Shown piece after piece: positions 56,013-63,907 of a stretch of 64,000 bases of DNA. Every line of letters begins with the position of its first letter. Within the stretch, counting starts at the first letter, position 1. Both the position numbers and the translations under genes were made by a program. The stretch is taken from positions 124,001 to 188,000 of the forward strand of contig NZ_CACSKD010000010.1 of NCBI RefSeq assembly GCF_902706285.1, in the 5' to 3' direction. This DNA is from Rhizobium sp. 18055. GTDB taxonomy: Bacteria; Pseudomonadota; Alphaproteobacteria; Rhizobiales; Rhizobiaceae. The notes under the pieces were generated by a model, which had not been told where the DNA came from, searched no databases, and saw nothing but the letters and a program-made list of their open reading frames with translations.

Positions 56013-56040
56013 AGGATGCATCGTGCGATTAATGCATCCT
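56013..56040. promoter_or_regulatory. Inverted repeat upstream of the ParA-like gene
   Basis: AGGATGCAT (56013-56021) and ATGCATCCT (56032-56040) form a perfect 9-bp inverted repeat with a 10-nt spacer, 55 bp before the ParA-like start. It could be an operator in the promoter or a binding site related to the ATPase. There is no T-tract, so it is not a terminator. Confidence 0.5.
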
Positions 56041-56141
56041 TTCCAATCATGGTTAACAATGCCTAAACACACCCACCCAAATTGCGGTGCGGATTTCTGA
56101 TACTCGCCGTCGCCTGCAGCCGGAACAGCCTGCGCAGCAAC

Positions 56142-56175
56142 AAAAAAGCCCGGAAGCGCAATGCTTTCCGGGCTA
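56142..56175 (-). terminator. Rho-independent terminator after the alcohol dehydrogenase gene
   Basis: On the minus strand AGCCCGGAA pairs with TTCCGGGCT (inner mismatch beyond) and runs into TTTTTTG, about 22 bp past the dehydrogenase stop. It ends the catabolic run coming from the right. Confidence 0.87.
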
Positions 56176-56197
56176 AGTCTCAGGTCCGCATTTTGTA

Positions 56198-57349
56198 TCA
56201 GAAGCAGTCCGCAAACAGCGTCTTGGTGTTCTCGAGCGTCAGCGCCACCGGATTGCCACCCGCACTCGGGTCCTCGATCGCCATCGCCGACAACTCGTCG
56301 ATTCGGTCAGGCGTGATTCCCATGGCAGTCAGCGTCTGCGGCACGCCCAGTTCCGAGCGCAGTTTCAGCACGTAATCATAGAAGCCGTCGAAGCCGCCCG
56401 AAATGCCGAGATAGGCCGCAGCGCGCCCGATCTTCTCCTCGATCGCCGCCCGGTTGAAGCGCAGCACCGCCGGCATGACGACAGCGTTGGTCATCCCGTG
56501 GTGGGTATTGTAGACGGCGCCGATCGGGTGCGACAGCGCATGAATGGCGCCAAGCCCCTTCTGAAAGGCGACAGCTCCCATGGCGGCCGCCGACATCATG
56601 TTGGCGCGGGCTTCGAGATCCGTGCCCTCTTTGTAGGCGCGCGGCAGGAACTCCTTGACCAGCCGCATGCCCTCCAGCGCGATACCGGCCGACATCGGGT
56701 GATAGAACGGCGAGGAATAGGCCTCCAGGCAATGCGCAAACGCATCCATGCCGGTGCCCGCGGTGATGATCTTCGGCATCCCGACTGTCAGTTCCGGATC
56801 GGCGATGACCACGCCGGGCAGGAATTTCGGATGGAAGATGATCTTCTTCACATGCGTCTGCGAATTGGTGATGACCGAGGCGCGCCCCATCTCCGAGCCG
56901 GTGCCGGCAGTCGTCGGCACCGCGACGATCGGCGCGATACCCTCGACGCTGGCACGCGTCCACCAGTCACCGATATCCTCGAAATCCCATACCGGCCGCG
57001 TCTGGCCCGCCATGAAGGCCACGCACTTGCCGAGATCGAGACCAGAGCCGCCCCCGAAGGCGACGACGCCATCATGACCGCCATCCTTGAAGGCCTTGAC
57101 GCCGGCGTCGAGGTTCTTTTCGTTCGGGTTCGGATCGACATCGGCGAAGATCGCCCGGCCGAGACCCGCCTCTTCGAGAATGTCGAGCGCATTGGAGGTG
57201 ATCGCCATCGATGCCAGGCCGCGATCGGTGATCAGCAGCGGCTTCTTGATGCCGAGGCTTTTGCAGGCATCCGCCAGTTCCTTGATGCGGCCGCGGCCGA
57301 GCTTGAAGGTGGTCGGATAGCTCCAGTTGGCTGTGATATGCGCGCTCAT
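56198..57349 (-). CDS. Iron-type (group III) alcohol dehydrogenase
   Basis: The 383-residue protein is a cytoplasmic NAD(P)-dependent dehydrogenase of the iron-containing family. It has the cofactor loop VVAFGGGSGLDLGK, PTTAGTGSE, and metal-ligand histidines in MDAFAHCLEAY and ALSHPIGAVYNTHHG. It would interconvert an alcohol and an aldehyde. Its ATG overlaps the stop of an aldehyde dehydrogenase gene by 4 bp, so the two should oxidise a substrate in successive steps, alcohol to aldehyde to acid. The terminator follows. Confidence 0.93.
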   Translation of the reverse strand: MSAHITANWSYPTTFKLGRGRIKELADACKSLGIKKPLLITDRGLASMAITSNALDILEEAGLGRAIFADVDPNPNEKNLDAGVKAFKDGGHDGVVAFGGGSGLDLGKCVAFMAGQTRPVWDFEDIGDWWTRASVEGIAPIVAVPTTAGTGSEMGRASVITNSQTHVKKIIFHPKFLPGVVIADPELTVGMPKIITAGTGMDAFAHCLEAYSSPFYHPMSAGIALEGMRLVKEFLPRAYKEGTDLEARANMMSAAAMGAVAFQKGLGAIHALSHPIGAVYNTHHGMTNAVVMPAVLRFNRAAIEEKIGRAAAYLGISGGFDGFYDYVLKLRSELGVPQTLTAMGITPDRIDELSAMAIEDPSAGGNPVALTLENTKTLFADCF

Positions 57350-58731
57350 GCTGTGACTTTCTTCAGATGGTAGGATTTCGGACGCGTCAGGTTCTGGAAG
57401 CCGATGATCGACAGCGAGCCGCCACGGCCGGTTTCCTTGACACCGGTCCAGCACAGAGCCGGATCGAGATAATCGGCGCGGTTCATGAACACGGTGCCAG
57501 TCTCGATCTCGCGGCCAAGCCGCCCCGCCCGCTCCGCGTCCTTGGTCCACAGCGATGCCGTCAAACCGTACTGGCTGTCGTTCATCAGCGCGATTGCCTC
57601 GTCGTCGCTCTTCACCTTCATGATGCCGACGGCAGGTCCAAAGGTCTCCTCCCGCATGAAGCTCATCGAGTGATCCACATCGACGAGGATCTGCGGCGCC
57701 AGATAGGCGCCACCATCATCTTCAGGAAACAGCTTCGGATCGACCAGCGCCTTGGCGCCCTTGGCAACCGCATCGGCGATCTGCTCGCGCACCACCTTGG
57801 CAAAGCGCTTGTTGGCCATCGGCCCCAGCGACGTCTCAGGGTCCAGCGGATTGCCGAGCTTGTAGTTCGACACCCAGGCCACCGACTTCTCGACGAAGCT
57901 GTCATAGAGCGATTCATGCACATAGATGCGCTCGATACCGCAGCAGCACTGGCCGGAATTGTAGGTCGCGCCATCCATCAGCGTATCGACGGCAGCCTCG
58001 AGATCGGCATCTTCCATGACGTAACCCGGATCCTTGCCGCCGAGCTCGAGCCCCAGACCTGTAAACGTCCCCGCCGCCGCCCGCTCCATCGACCGGCCGC
58101 CCTCGACCGAGCCGGTGAAGTTGACGAAGTTGAAGCTGCCGGCCGCAATCAGCGCCGAGGTCGTCGCATGATCGAGGAACACGTTCTGGAACACATCCTC
58201 AGGCACACCGGCCTCGACGAAGGCCTGAACCAGCCGCTCGCCGACCAGCAGCGTCTGCGACGCATGCTTCAGCACCACCACATTGCCCGCCATCAGCGCC
58301 GGCGCGATCGTGTTGATCGCCGTCATGTAGGGATAGTTCCACGGCGCCACGACGAACACCACGCCATGCGCCTCGCGCTCGATGCGGCGCTCGAAGCTGT
58401 CGCTGGCTTCGACCACCAGCGGCGCCAACGCATCGGCGGCGATCGAGGCCACGTAATTTGAGCGCTCATTAAAACCCTTGTATTCGCCGCCATAGCGGAT
58501 CGGCCGGCCCATCTGCCAGGCAAGCTCCGGCACCACGACGTCGGACATCTCGTTCAGCCGCGCCACGCCTTTCAGCACCAGTTGAACACGATCTTCCAGC
58601 GGCCGCTTCGCCCAGGACTTCTGCGCCTTGCGCGCCCGCGCCACCACCTCTTTCGCCGCCTCCAGCGGCAGCGCCGGGCGCTCGGCGTAAACCGATCCGT
58701 CGATCGGCGATATGCATTGGATCATCGTCAT
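57346..58731 (-). CDS. NAD(P)-dependent aldehyde dehydrogenase
   Basis: The 461-residue protein belongs to the ALDH superfamily: APWNYPYMTAINT for the oxyanion Asn, FTGSVEGGR for cofactor binding, LELGGKDP with the general-base Glu, and the catalytic Cys in SGQCCCGIERIY. It oxidises an aldehyde to an acid in the cytoplasm; the substrate is unknown. ATG at 58731 (GGAG at 8 nt) is preferred, with 58749 and 58725 as alternatives. It lies 17 bp after the toxin gene and overlaps the alcohol dehydrogenase gene. The 58749 ATG would overlap the toxin stop as TGATG. Confidence 0.92.
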   Translation of the reverse strand: MTMIQCISPIDGSVYAERPALPLEAAKEVVARARKAQKSWAKRPLEDRVQLVLKGVARLNEMSDVVVPELAWQMGRPIRYGGEYKGFNERSNYVASIAADALAPLVVEASDSFERRIEREAHGVVFVVAPWNYPYMTAINTIAPALMAGNVVVLKHASQTLLVGERLVQAFVEAGVPEDVFQNVFLDHATTSALIAAGSFNFVNFTGSVEGGRSMERAAAGTFTGLGLELGGKDPGYVMEDADLEAAVDTLMDGATYNSGQCCCGIERIYVHESLYDSFVEKSVAWVSNYKLGNPLDPETSLGPMANKRFAKVVREQIADAVAKGAKALVDPKLFPEDDGGAYLAPQILVDVDHSMSFMREETFGPAVGIMKVKSDDEAIALMNDSQYGLTASLWTKDAERAGRLGREIETGTVFMNRADYLDPALCWTGVKETGRGGSLSIIGFQNLTRPKSYHLKKVTA

Positions 58732-58748
58732 TTCCAGAACTCCAGTCA

Positions 58749-59165
58749 TCAACAGGCAAGCGTGCGGACATGGCCCGCAGCACCGTAGGAAAGAATCGCG
58801 CGGTCGCGCGTGATAATCGTCAGATCCTGCTCTCGTGCAGTCGCAATCAGGATGCGGTCGATCGGGTCTCTGTGAAGCAACTGCGGCAGTGAGCAGGAGG
58901 CAATGAAAATGTTGGCAGTCACCGGCTGTTCCTCAATCTGAGCCTCGCGCTTGAAGTCATCGTACCATCGTTCCGCACTCTTGGTTTCGCGAATGCGGCC
59001 ACGTGCCAATAGCATCGCCATCTCCCACGCCGTTATGGCAGAGACAAAAACAGGCATGGCTGCAGCCCTGGCACCTGCAAGTGCGACGACGGCATTTTGG
59101 GCCAAGGGTTCTCTTTTTGTCATCCAGATTGCCGTGCAGGTGTCGAGCAGATATGCGCTATTCAT
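58749..59165 (-). CDS. PIN-domain toxin (VapC-like)
   Basis: The 138-residue protein is a PIN-domain ribonuclease. The acidic residues that hold the catalytic metals appear as D8 in LLDTCTAIW, E48 in SAITAWEM, D103 in DPIDRILIATA and D121 in ITRDRAI. PIN toxins cut tRNA or rRNA when freed from the antitoxin. It overlaps the upstream XRE gene by 8 bp, the usual antitoxin-first order. The aldehyde dehydrogenase gene follows immediately, so the pair sits inside a metabolic gene run. Confidence 0.88.
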   Translation of the reverse strand: MNSAYLLDTCTAIWMTKREPLAQNAVVALAGARAAAMPVFVSAITAWEMAMLLARGRIRETKSAERWYDDFKREAQIEEQPVTANIFIASCSLPQLLHRDPIDRILIATAREQDLTIITRDRAILSYGAAGHVRTLAC

Positions 59166-59640
59166 TGAAGAGCTTCTCGCCCCACTCCTCGTCCCAATCC
59201 ATTGGCGCGGTGAGATCGACGCCCGGGAGAATGGTCAACGTACCCTTCATGCAACCGTAGGCCGGATGCAGTTCGAGCAAGGTGCCGTCATCCAGCTCCA
59301 TCCAACGCTTGCCATCCTTGTAGATGATATCGTCCTCCGTAAACATTTTGACGTCTGGCTCTGCAGGCTCCAACAAACCAGAGCCTTCGCTCGCGTAGTC
59401 TGCCTGCTTCTTCTCCCCAAAGCCTGCCGCCTCGCCGCGACGACGCGCGGCCACCTCCCCAAGGTTGACACCGAGATAGTCGGCAATCTGATCCTGCTCC
59501 TCCGCACTCATCTTCCGCTCGCCGTTCAGCATCCGCGAAACAGCGCTGGGATCAAGCCCCATGAAACGCGCCATGTCTCGAAGCGATGCGCCCCGCTCCG
59601 CAAGCTTTTCATAGAACCAGGTACTGTCGATGGCGCCCAT
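59158..59640 (-). CDS. XRE-family antitoxin partner of the PIN toxin
   Basis: The 160-residue protein has an N-terminal XRE helix-turn-helix (about 17-62, SLRDMARFMGLDPSAVSRML then NGERKMS) and a C-terminal acidic region (MELDDGTLLELHPAY) likely to bind the toxin. VapC-type toxins are mostly paired with AbrB- or RHH-type antitoxins; XRE partners are less common. ATG at 59640 follows GAGGAGATC; the upstream frame is not credible. It probably represses its own promoter in the 80-bp gap after the glutamine synthetase-like gene. Confidence 0.83.
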   Translation of the reverse strand: MGAIDSTWFYEKLAERGASLRDMARFMGLDPSAVSRMLNGERKMSAEEQDQIADYLGVNLGEVAARRRGEAAGFGEKKQADYASEGSGLLEPAEPDVKMFTEDDIIYKDGKRWMELDDGTLLELHPAYGCMKGTLTILPGVDLTAPMDWDEEWGEKLFNE

Positions 59641-59720
59641 CACGATCTCCTCACGAAAACGCCCGCCGACAATAGCACAATGCGACCACAGCAACAACCA
59701 AAGCGAGTGTTGTGATTATC

Positions 59721-61088
59721 TCACGCCCGCTCGAATCCGCGCGCCACCTCCCAATCGGTAATGCGTCGATCGTATTCCTCCTGCTCCCATTCGGCAGCCC
59801 GGGTATAGTGGTCGATCACGTCATCTCCGAACGCGCCACGCAACATCTTCGACTTGGTCATCACACTGGTTGCAACCCGCAATGTCCGAGGTATCTCACG
59901 CACTTTGCGCGCACCATAGGCATCGCCGACGAATGGCGCTTCCAGCGCCATCTTGTTCTCGATGCCATCGATCCCGGCAGCGAGCAGCGCCGCGAACGCC
60001 AGATAGGGATTGAGGTCGGAGCCACCGACGCGGCACTCGATGCGGATCGCCTTGGTGCCGTCGCCGCACAGACGATAGCCGGCGGTGCGGTTGTCCTTGC
60101 TCCAGATCGCCTTGGTCGGCGCGAAGGTGCCGGCCATGTAGCGCTTGTAGGAGTTGATGTAAGGCGCCAGGAAATAGGTGATCTCGCTGGCATGCGCGAG
60201 CAGGCCGGCGATGTAGCTCTCCATCAGCGGCGACATGCCGTACTTGCCCTTGTCGTCGGCAAACAGCGGCGTCTTGCCGTCGATGCTCCACAGTGACTGG
60301 TGGATGTGCGACGAACTGCCGGCAGCATTGTAGTGCCACTTGGCGAGGAATGTGATCGCCTTGCCCTTGGCCCAGGCGATCTCCTTGCAGCCGTTCTTGA
60401 TGATCGCATGGCGGTCGGCCATCGTCAGCGCATCGGCGTAGCGGACGTTGATCTCTTCCTGGCCGGCCGAGGCCTCGCCCTTGGAGTTTTCAACGGGAAT
60501 GCCGGCGCCCTGCAGCCCGGTGCGGATCGCCCGCATCACCTCTTCTTCCTTGGTGGTCTGGAAGATGTGGTAGTCCTCGTTATAGGCGCTGGCGAGCTTC
60601 AGATTGCGGTAGCCGGCGGTGTGGGCGGATTCGTAACTCTGGTCGAACAGGAAGAACTCAAGCTCCGAGGCCATGAACGCCTTCATGCCCATGTCTTCGA
60701 GGCGCTTGATCTGTTTCTTCAGGATAGCGCGCGGCGAATGCGGGACTTCCTCGTGGGTATGATGATCGAGCATGTCGCAGAGCACCAGCGCCGTGCCTTC
60801 GAGCCAGGGAATGCGCCGTAGCGTCGAAAGATCCGGCTTCATCGTATAGTCGCCGTAACCGCTCTCCCAACTCGTCGCCTTGTAGCCGGACACGGTCTCC
60901 ATTTCCATGTCGGTTGCCATGAGATAGTTGCAGCTATGCGTCTCCTTCCAGGCGCTCTCAAGAAAGAACTCGGCCTGGAAGCGCTTGCCCATCAGCCGCC
61001 CCTGCATGTCCACCTGGCATGCGAGAACGGTGTCGATGCGCCCATCGGCGACATCCTGCTTCAGATCGTCAAGAGTATAAATGCTCAT
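59721..61088 (-). CDS. Glutamine synthetase-like gamma-glutamyl ligase
   Basis: The 455-residue protein has the GS catalytic pattern: SELEFFLFDQ, GEASAGQEEINVRYADAL split over the active site, NAAGSSSHIHQSLW and RYMAGTFAPTKAIWSKDN, then RIECRVGGSDLNPY. It lacks the adenylylation segment of GlnA-I and is not beside glnB. Its neighbours are a permease, aldehyde and alcohol dehydrogenases and an N-formylglutamate amidohydrolase-type enzyme. That points to the PuuA/GlnA4-like group that gamma-glutamylates amines rather than ammonia. The start ATG at 61088 follows GGGGGACGG. The amine is not shown by the sequence. Confidence 0.85.
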   Translation of the reverse strand: MSIYTLDDLKQDVADGRIDTVLACQVDMQGRLMGKRFQAEFFLESAWKETHSCNYLMATDMEMETVSGYKATSWESGYGDYTMKPDLSTLRRIPWLEGTALVLCDMLDHHTHEEVPHSPRAILKKQIKRLEDMGMKAFMASELEFFLFDQSYESAHTAGYRNLKLASAYNEDYHIFQTTKEEEVMRAIRTGLQGAGIPVENSKGEASAGQEEINVRYADALTMADRHAIIKNGCKEIAWAKGKAITFLAKWHYNAAGSSSHIHQSLWSIDGKTPLFADDKGKYGMSPLMESYIAGLLAHASEITYFLAPYINSYKRYMAGTFAPTKAIWSKDNRTAGYRLCGDGTKAIRIECRVGGSDLNPYLAFAALLAAGIDGIENKMALEAPFVGDAYGARKVREIPRTLRVATSVMTKSKMLRGAFGDDVIDHYTRAAEWEQEEYDRRITDWEVARGFERA

Positions 61089-61189
61089 CCGTCCCCCCTT
61101 GTCCATTGTCGTAAAATCGGCCCGACGAAGTGCATGCTCTGGCCGGTCTTCGCCGGTCTCGCCATTCATACATTCTCATTTGGCCGGCC

Positions 61190-61213
61190 AAGGGACCGCG
61201 GATGCGGTCCCTT
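61190..61213. terminator. Hairpin between the permease and the GS-like gene
   Basis: AAGGGACCGC (61190-61199) pairs with GCGGTCCCTT (61204-61213) over a 4-nt loop. No T-tract follows on either strand, so it may attenuate or process the transcript rather than end it. Confidence 0.5.
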
Positions 61214-61235
61214 GCTGTTGATAGTTTGCGTGAAC

Positions 61236-62831
61236 TCAGGCCTTGCTCGGCACAGCGTCAGCCAATGCCGTTTCGCCGACAGCCGCTTCGGCCGCCGCGA
61301 TTTCGCCCTTGCGCTTGGCGATCATGTCGCCGATCGGCGGTCCCTGGAAACGCTTCTTCTCGAGCGTGAACCAGACGACGATAGCCAGAACGATGAAGCC
61401 GACGGTGACGCCCAGGACCTTGTCGTTCGGCGGCTGGATCGCGATGTAGATGATCAGGATCATGCCAAGCGTTGCCAGCACGCCCATCGCCTTGAAGACG
61501 CCGCCACCGATATTCCACGGGCCGGGTGCCGGCCATTTTGCCGTGCCGTAGGCAAACATGCCGAGCACGATCGGAAACAGGAACGACAGGAACAGGAAGA
61601 TCAGCGTCGCATTGACGACGGTGACATAGAGGCTGGCTTCGCCGACCGAGATGAACAAGGCACCCCAGACGAACAGGCTTTCAAGCGCAGCACCGGTCCA
61701 GATCGCCGCAACGGGCGTGCGGAACTTCGGGCTGACGCTTGCCAGCATTTTCGAACCAAACGGAATGCCGCCATCGCGCGAAAACGCATAGATCATCCGC
61801 GAGCAAGACGTGACCGTCGCCAGACCGCAAAGGAACTGCGCGATGAAGATGGCGATGTAGAGCAACGTCACCAGCCAGGCGGGCATGATTGCGTTGATCG
61901 TCATGAAGAACACACCCCAGCCCTGCTTGGCGCCTTCGGCCATATCGGGAATGGCAATGACGAAGGAGGACAGCATGACCCAGCCGGCCAGCGACGACCA
62001 GATGACGGCAGACACCATCGAGCGCGGCACCGAAATGGCCGCCTTCTTGGTTTCTTCCGACGTATGGGCAGACGCGTCGTAACCCGTGATCGTATAGATC
62101 GGCAGCAGCAGACCGAGGCCGAAAATATACCACATGCTATCCGACTGCGGCCAAACGGAGCCACCAGCCTCACCGGAATTGTTGGTGAACGTCCACAGGC
62201 GCGAGAAATCATGCGTCGGTGCGAAGTAGAAGCACGCAATCGTCAGGACCGCTGCCGTGACCAGGATCAGCGAACCGGAAAAATCGGTGAGCTTGGCCGT
62301 CAGGCCGATACCGAAATGGTTGATCGCCGCCTGAACGATGGTGAACAGCACCACGAGAACGACCTGCATGCCCGGCGAGACGACGCCCGCGGCATCGGCG
62401 ATGCCCAGTTGCGCACCGAACGTGCCGCCGAGGAAAAGAGCGGTACCGATGTTGATCGCGCCCAGAACGGTGATCAGGCCGAGCAGGTTAAGCCATGCCG
62501 TCAGCCAGCCGGTAAAGCGCGTGCCGAGGATGGAGCTCCAGTGATAGAGGCCGCCAGCCGTTGGGTAGGCCGACGAAATCTGCGCCATGCCGAGTGCGAA
62601 GAACAAGGAAATGATGCAGCCGACCGGCCAGCCGATGCCGATCGCGGCACCGCCGACGCCAGAGGTCGCCTGCGCCAGTGAATTGATGCCGCCTGAAAGA
62701 ATGCAAATAATTGAAAATGAAATTGCGAAGTTCGAAAACGAACTCATCCGCCGTTCGAGTTCCTGGGCATAGCCCATGGAATGCAGGACGTTGACGTCCT
62801 GCTTCTTGTCCAGTTCCGAGTAATCGGACAT
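61236..62831 (-). CDS. APC-superfamily amino acid/amine permease
   Basis: The 531-residue inner-membrane protein has about 12 spans and the amino acid/choline transporter type of APC signature: ISFSIICILSGGINSL, GGAAIGIGWPVG, then SSAYPTAGGLYHWSS. Related carriers take up GABA, choline, ethanolamine or polyamines. A cytoplasmic Lys/Ala-rich tail ends the protein. ATG at 62831 follows AGGGGAACGTC. The gene lies upstream of the GS-like gene in the same direction and should import its amine substrate. Confidence 0.9.
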   Translation of the reverse strand: MSDYSELDKKQDVNVLHSMGYAQELERRMSSFSNFAISFSIICILSGGINSLAQATSGVGGAAIGIGWPVGCIISLFFALGMAQISSAYPTAGGLYHWSSILGTRFTGWLTAWLNLLGLITVLGAINIGTALFLGGTFGAQLGIADAAGVVSPGMQVVLVVLFTIVQAAINHFGIGLTAKLTDFSGSLILVTAAVLTIACFYFAPTHDFSRLWTFTNNSGEAGGSVWPQSDSMWYIFGLGLLLPIYTITGYDASAHTSEETKKAAISVPRSMVSAVIWSSLAGWVMLSSFVIAIPDMAEGAKQGWGVFFMTINAIMPAWLVTLLYIAIFIAQFLCGLATVTSCSRMIYAFSRDGGIPFGSKMLASVSPKFRTPVAAIWTGAALESLFVWGALFISVGEASLYVTVVNATLIFLFLSFLFPIVLGMFAYGTAKWPAPGPWNIGGGVFKAMGVLATLGMILIIYIAIQPPNDKVLGVTVGFIVLAIVVWFTLEKKRFQGPPIGDMIAKRKGEIAAAEAAVGETALADAVPSKA

Positions 62832-62957
62832 GACGTTCCCCTGTTTAGCGATCACCCGCGGAATTGCGGATGACGATCCAGTGCCAAAATGCCCGCGACG
62901 TTTTCGCCTACGGGCGGCTCGCAGTTAGACTGCTCCCTGGGGTCTTATCTTTTGTTG

Positions 62958-63728
62958 TCAGGCGTCCATGCTCTGCTGGAGCAGCCTCGTCAGATAGCTG
63001 GCCACGACCCCTTGGCCAGCCTGGTCTGCGATCAGGTCGTTGCGGACCTCGATCATTACATTGCGCAATCCGTTCGACAGCCCGTGCAGAACAAGCGTAT
63101 GCGTCACGCCGTCTGCAGGGCCATAGGGCTCGTTGCGTTCAACTTTATAGTGCGACGTCCCGGCTGCGGCGGCAAGCATGCCGTCAGCAAGCCGGCTATC
63201 ACTATCATGCAGGATGCCGATTTCGACGGCACGAGTCTTTCCGTAATACACCGGCGTAAAACTGTGGACAGTGACGATAATTGTCTCCTGCCCTTGCGCC
63301 GTTCGATCACGAATGAGCGCGCGAATGGCGTCATGAAAGGGAATATACAGAGCCTCGGTCCGCGCTTGCTTATCCGCGTCACTCAGCGTCGCATTACCCG
63401 GAATGTCGTAAACCTCGCTTTTCCCAGGCATCGCGCCTGCCGCTTCCGGCGGCCTGTTGCAATCGTAGATCAAACGCGAAAAACGCTGATAAACCAAAGT
63501 CGCATCAAGCGCTTGCGAGATCTCCCGCGCAACGGCAAGTGCACCCGGATCCCAGGCAATATGGCTGTTCAACGCCTCTTCCGAAAGGCCCAGTGTTCCG
63601 AAGCGGACAGGCAGAAGCCGCGATGCATGCTCGCAAATGACAAGCAACGGGCTGACACCGTTCTGCCTCTCGACCGCGACGCATTCCCCATCTGCTTCGC
63701 CCAGGACTCTCAACTGATCAAGCACCAC
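62958..63728 (-). CDS. N-formylglutamate amidohydrolase-family enzyme
   Basis: The 256-residue protein matches the N-formylglutamate amidohydrolase (FGase) family: VICEHASRLLP near the N-terminus, DPGALAVAREIS, IYDCNRPP, VTVHSFTPVYYG, and EVRNDLIAD near the end, with His/Glu/Asp likely to hold a zinc ion. FGases release formate and glutamate in histidine breakdown, but no hut genes are here; hydrolysis of another N-acyl or gamma-glutamyl compound is possible. The start is GTG (63728 or 63725) after GGAG. It is the first gene of the minus-strand run and diverges from the RpiR-type gene. Confidence 0.88.
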   Translation of the reverse strand: MVLDQLRVLGEADGECVAVERQNGVSPLLVICEHASRLLPVRFGTLGLSEEALNSHIAWDPGALAVAREISQALDATLVYQRFSRLIYDCNRPPEAAGAMPGKSEVYDIPGNATLSDADKQARTEALYIPFHDAIRALIRDRTAQGQETIIVTVHSFTPVYYGKTRAVEIGILHDSDSRLADGMLAAAAGTSHYKVERNEPYGPADGVTHTLVLHGLSNGLRNVMIEVRNDLIADQAGQGVVASYLTRLLQQSMDA

Positions 63729-63788
63729 AGTCGCTCCACCACAACTGTTAATAAAATACTTATAAGAAAAGAATTCTTCAGGTTCGAG

Positions 63789-63831
63789 CCACTGTCAAGC
63801 TCACTCTGAAAAATTCTTTTCATGACAGTGG
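63789..63831. promoter_or_regulatory. Overlapping dyads between the FGase-type and RpiR-type genes
   Basis: CCACTGTCA (63789-63797) and TGACAGTGG (63823-63831) form a perfect inverted repeat. Inside it lies TGAAAA-N4-TTTTCA (63807-63822). A third palindrome AAGAATTCTT lies at 63769-63778. They sit between divergent -35-like TTGACA elements (63798-63793 minus, 63832-63837 plus). They are good candidates for RpiR-type regulator binding; the binding is inferred. Confidence 0.6.
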
Positions 63832-63859
63832 TTGACATGGATTGTGACAGCGTTGTTAA
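63832..63859 (+). promoter_or_regulatory. Probable sigma70 promoter of the RpiR-type gene
   Basis: TTGACA (63832-63837), a 16-bp spacer and TGTTAA (63854-63859) lie 48 bp before the GTG start of the regulator gene. The -35 box abuts the outer inverted repeat, so bound regulator would block it. Confidence 0.55.
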
Positions 63860-63907
63860 CTTTGAGTGGGAAAGTGGCACAAGACCAATCCCGGGGAGCA
63901 AGATCGC

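Noticed and set aside
60936..62681. Plus-strand open frame of about 580 codons opposite the permease and GS-like genes
   Set aside because: It spans two well-supported minus-strand genes and the gap between them, and has low-complexity charged composition.
63778..63795. GGTTCGAGCC resembling a tRNA T-arm loop
   Set aside because: No D-arm, anticodon stem or acceptor pairing can be made around it.
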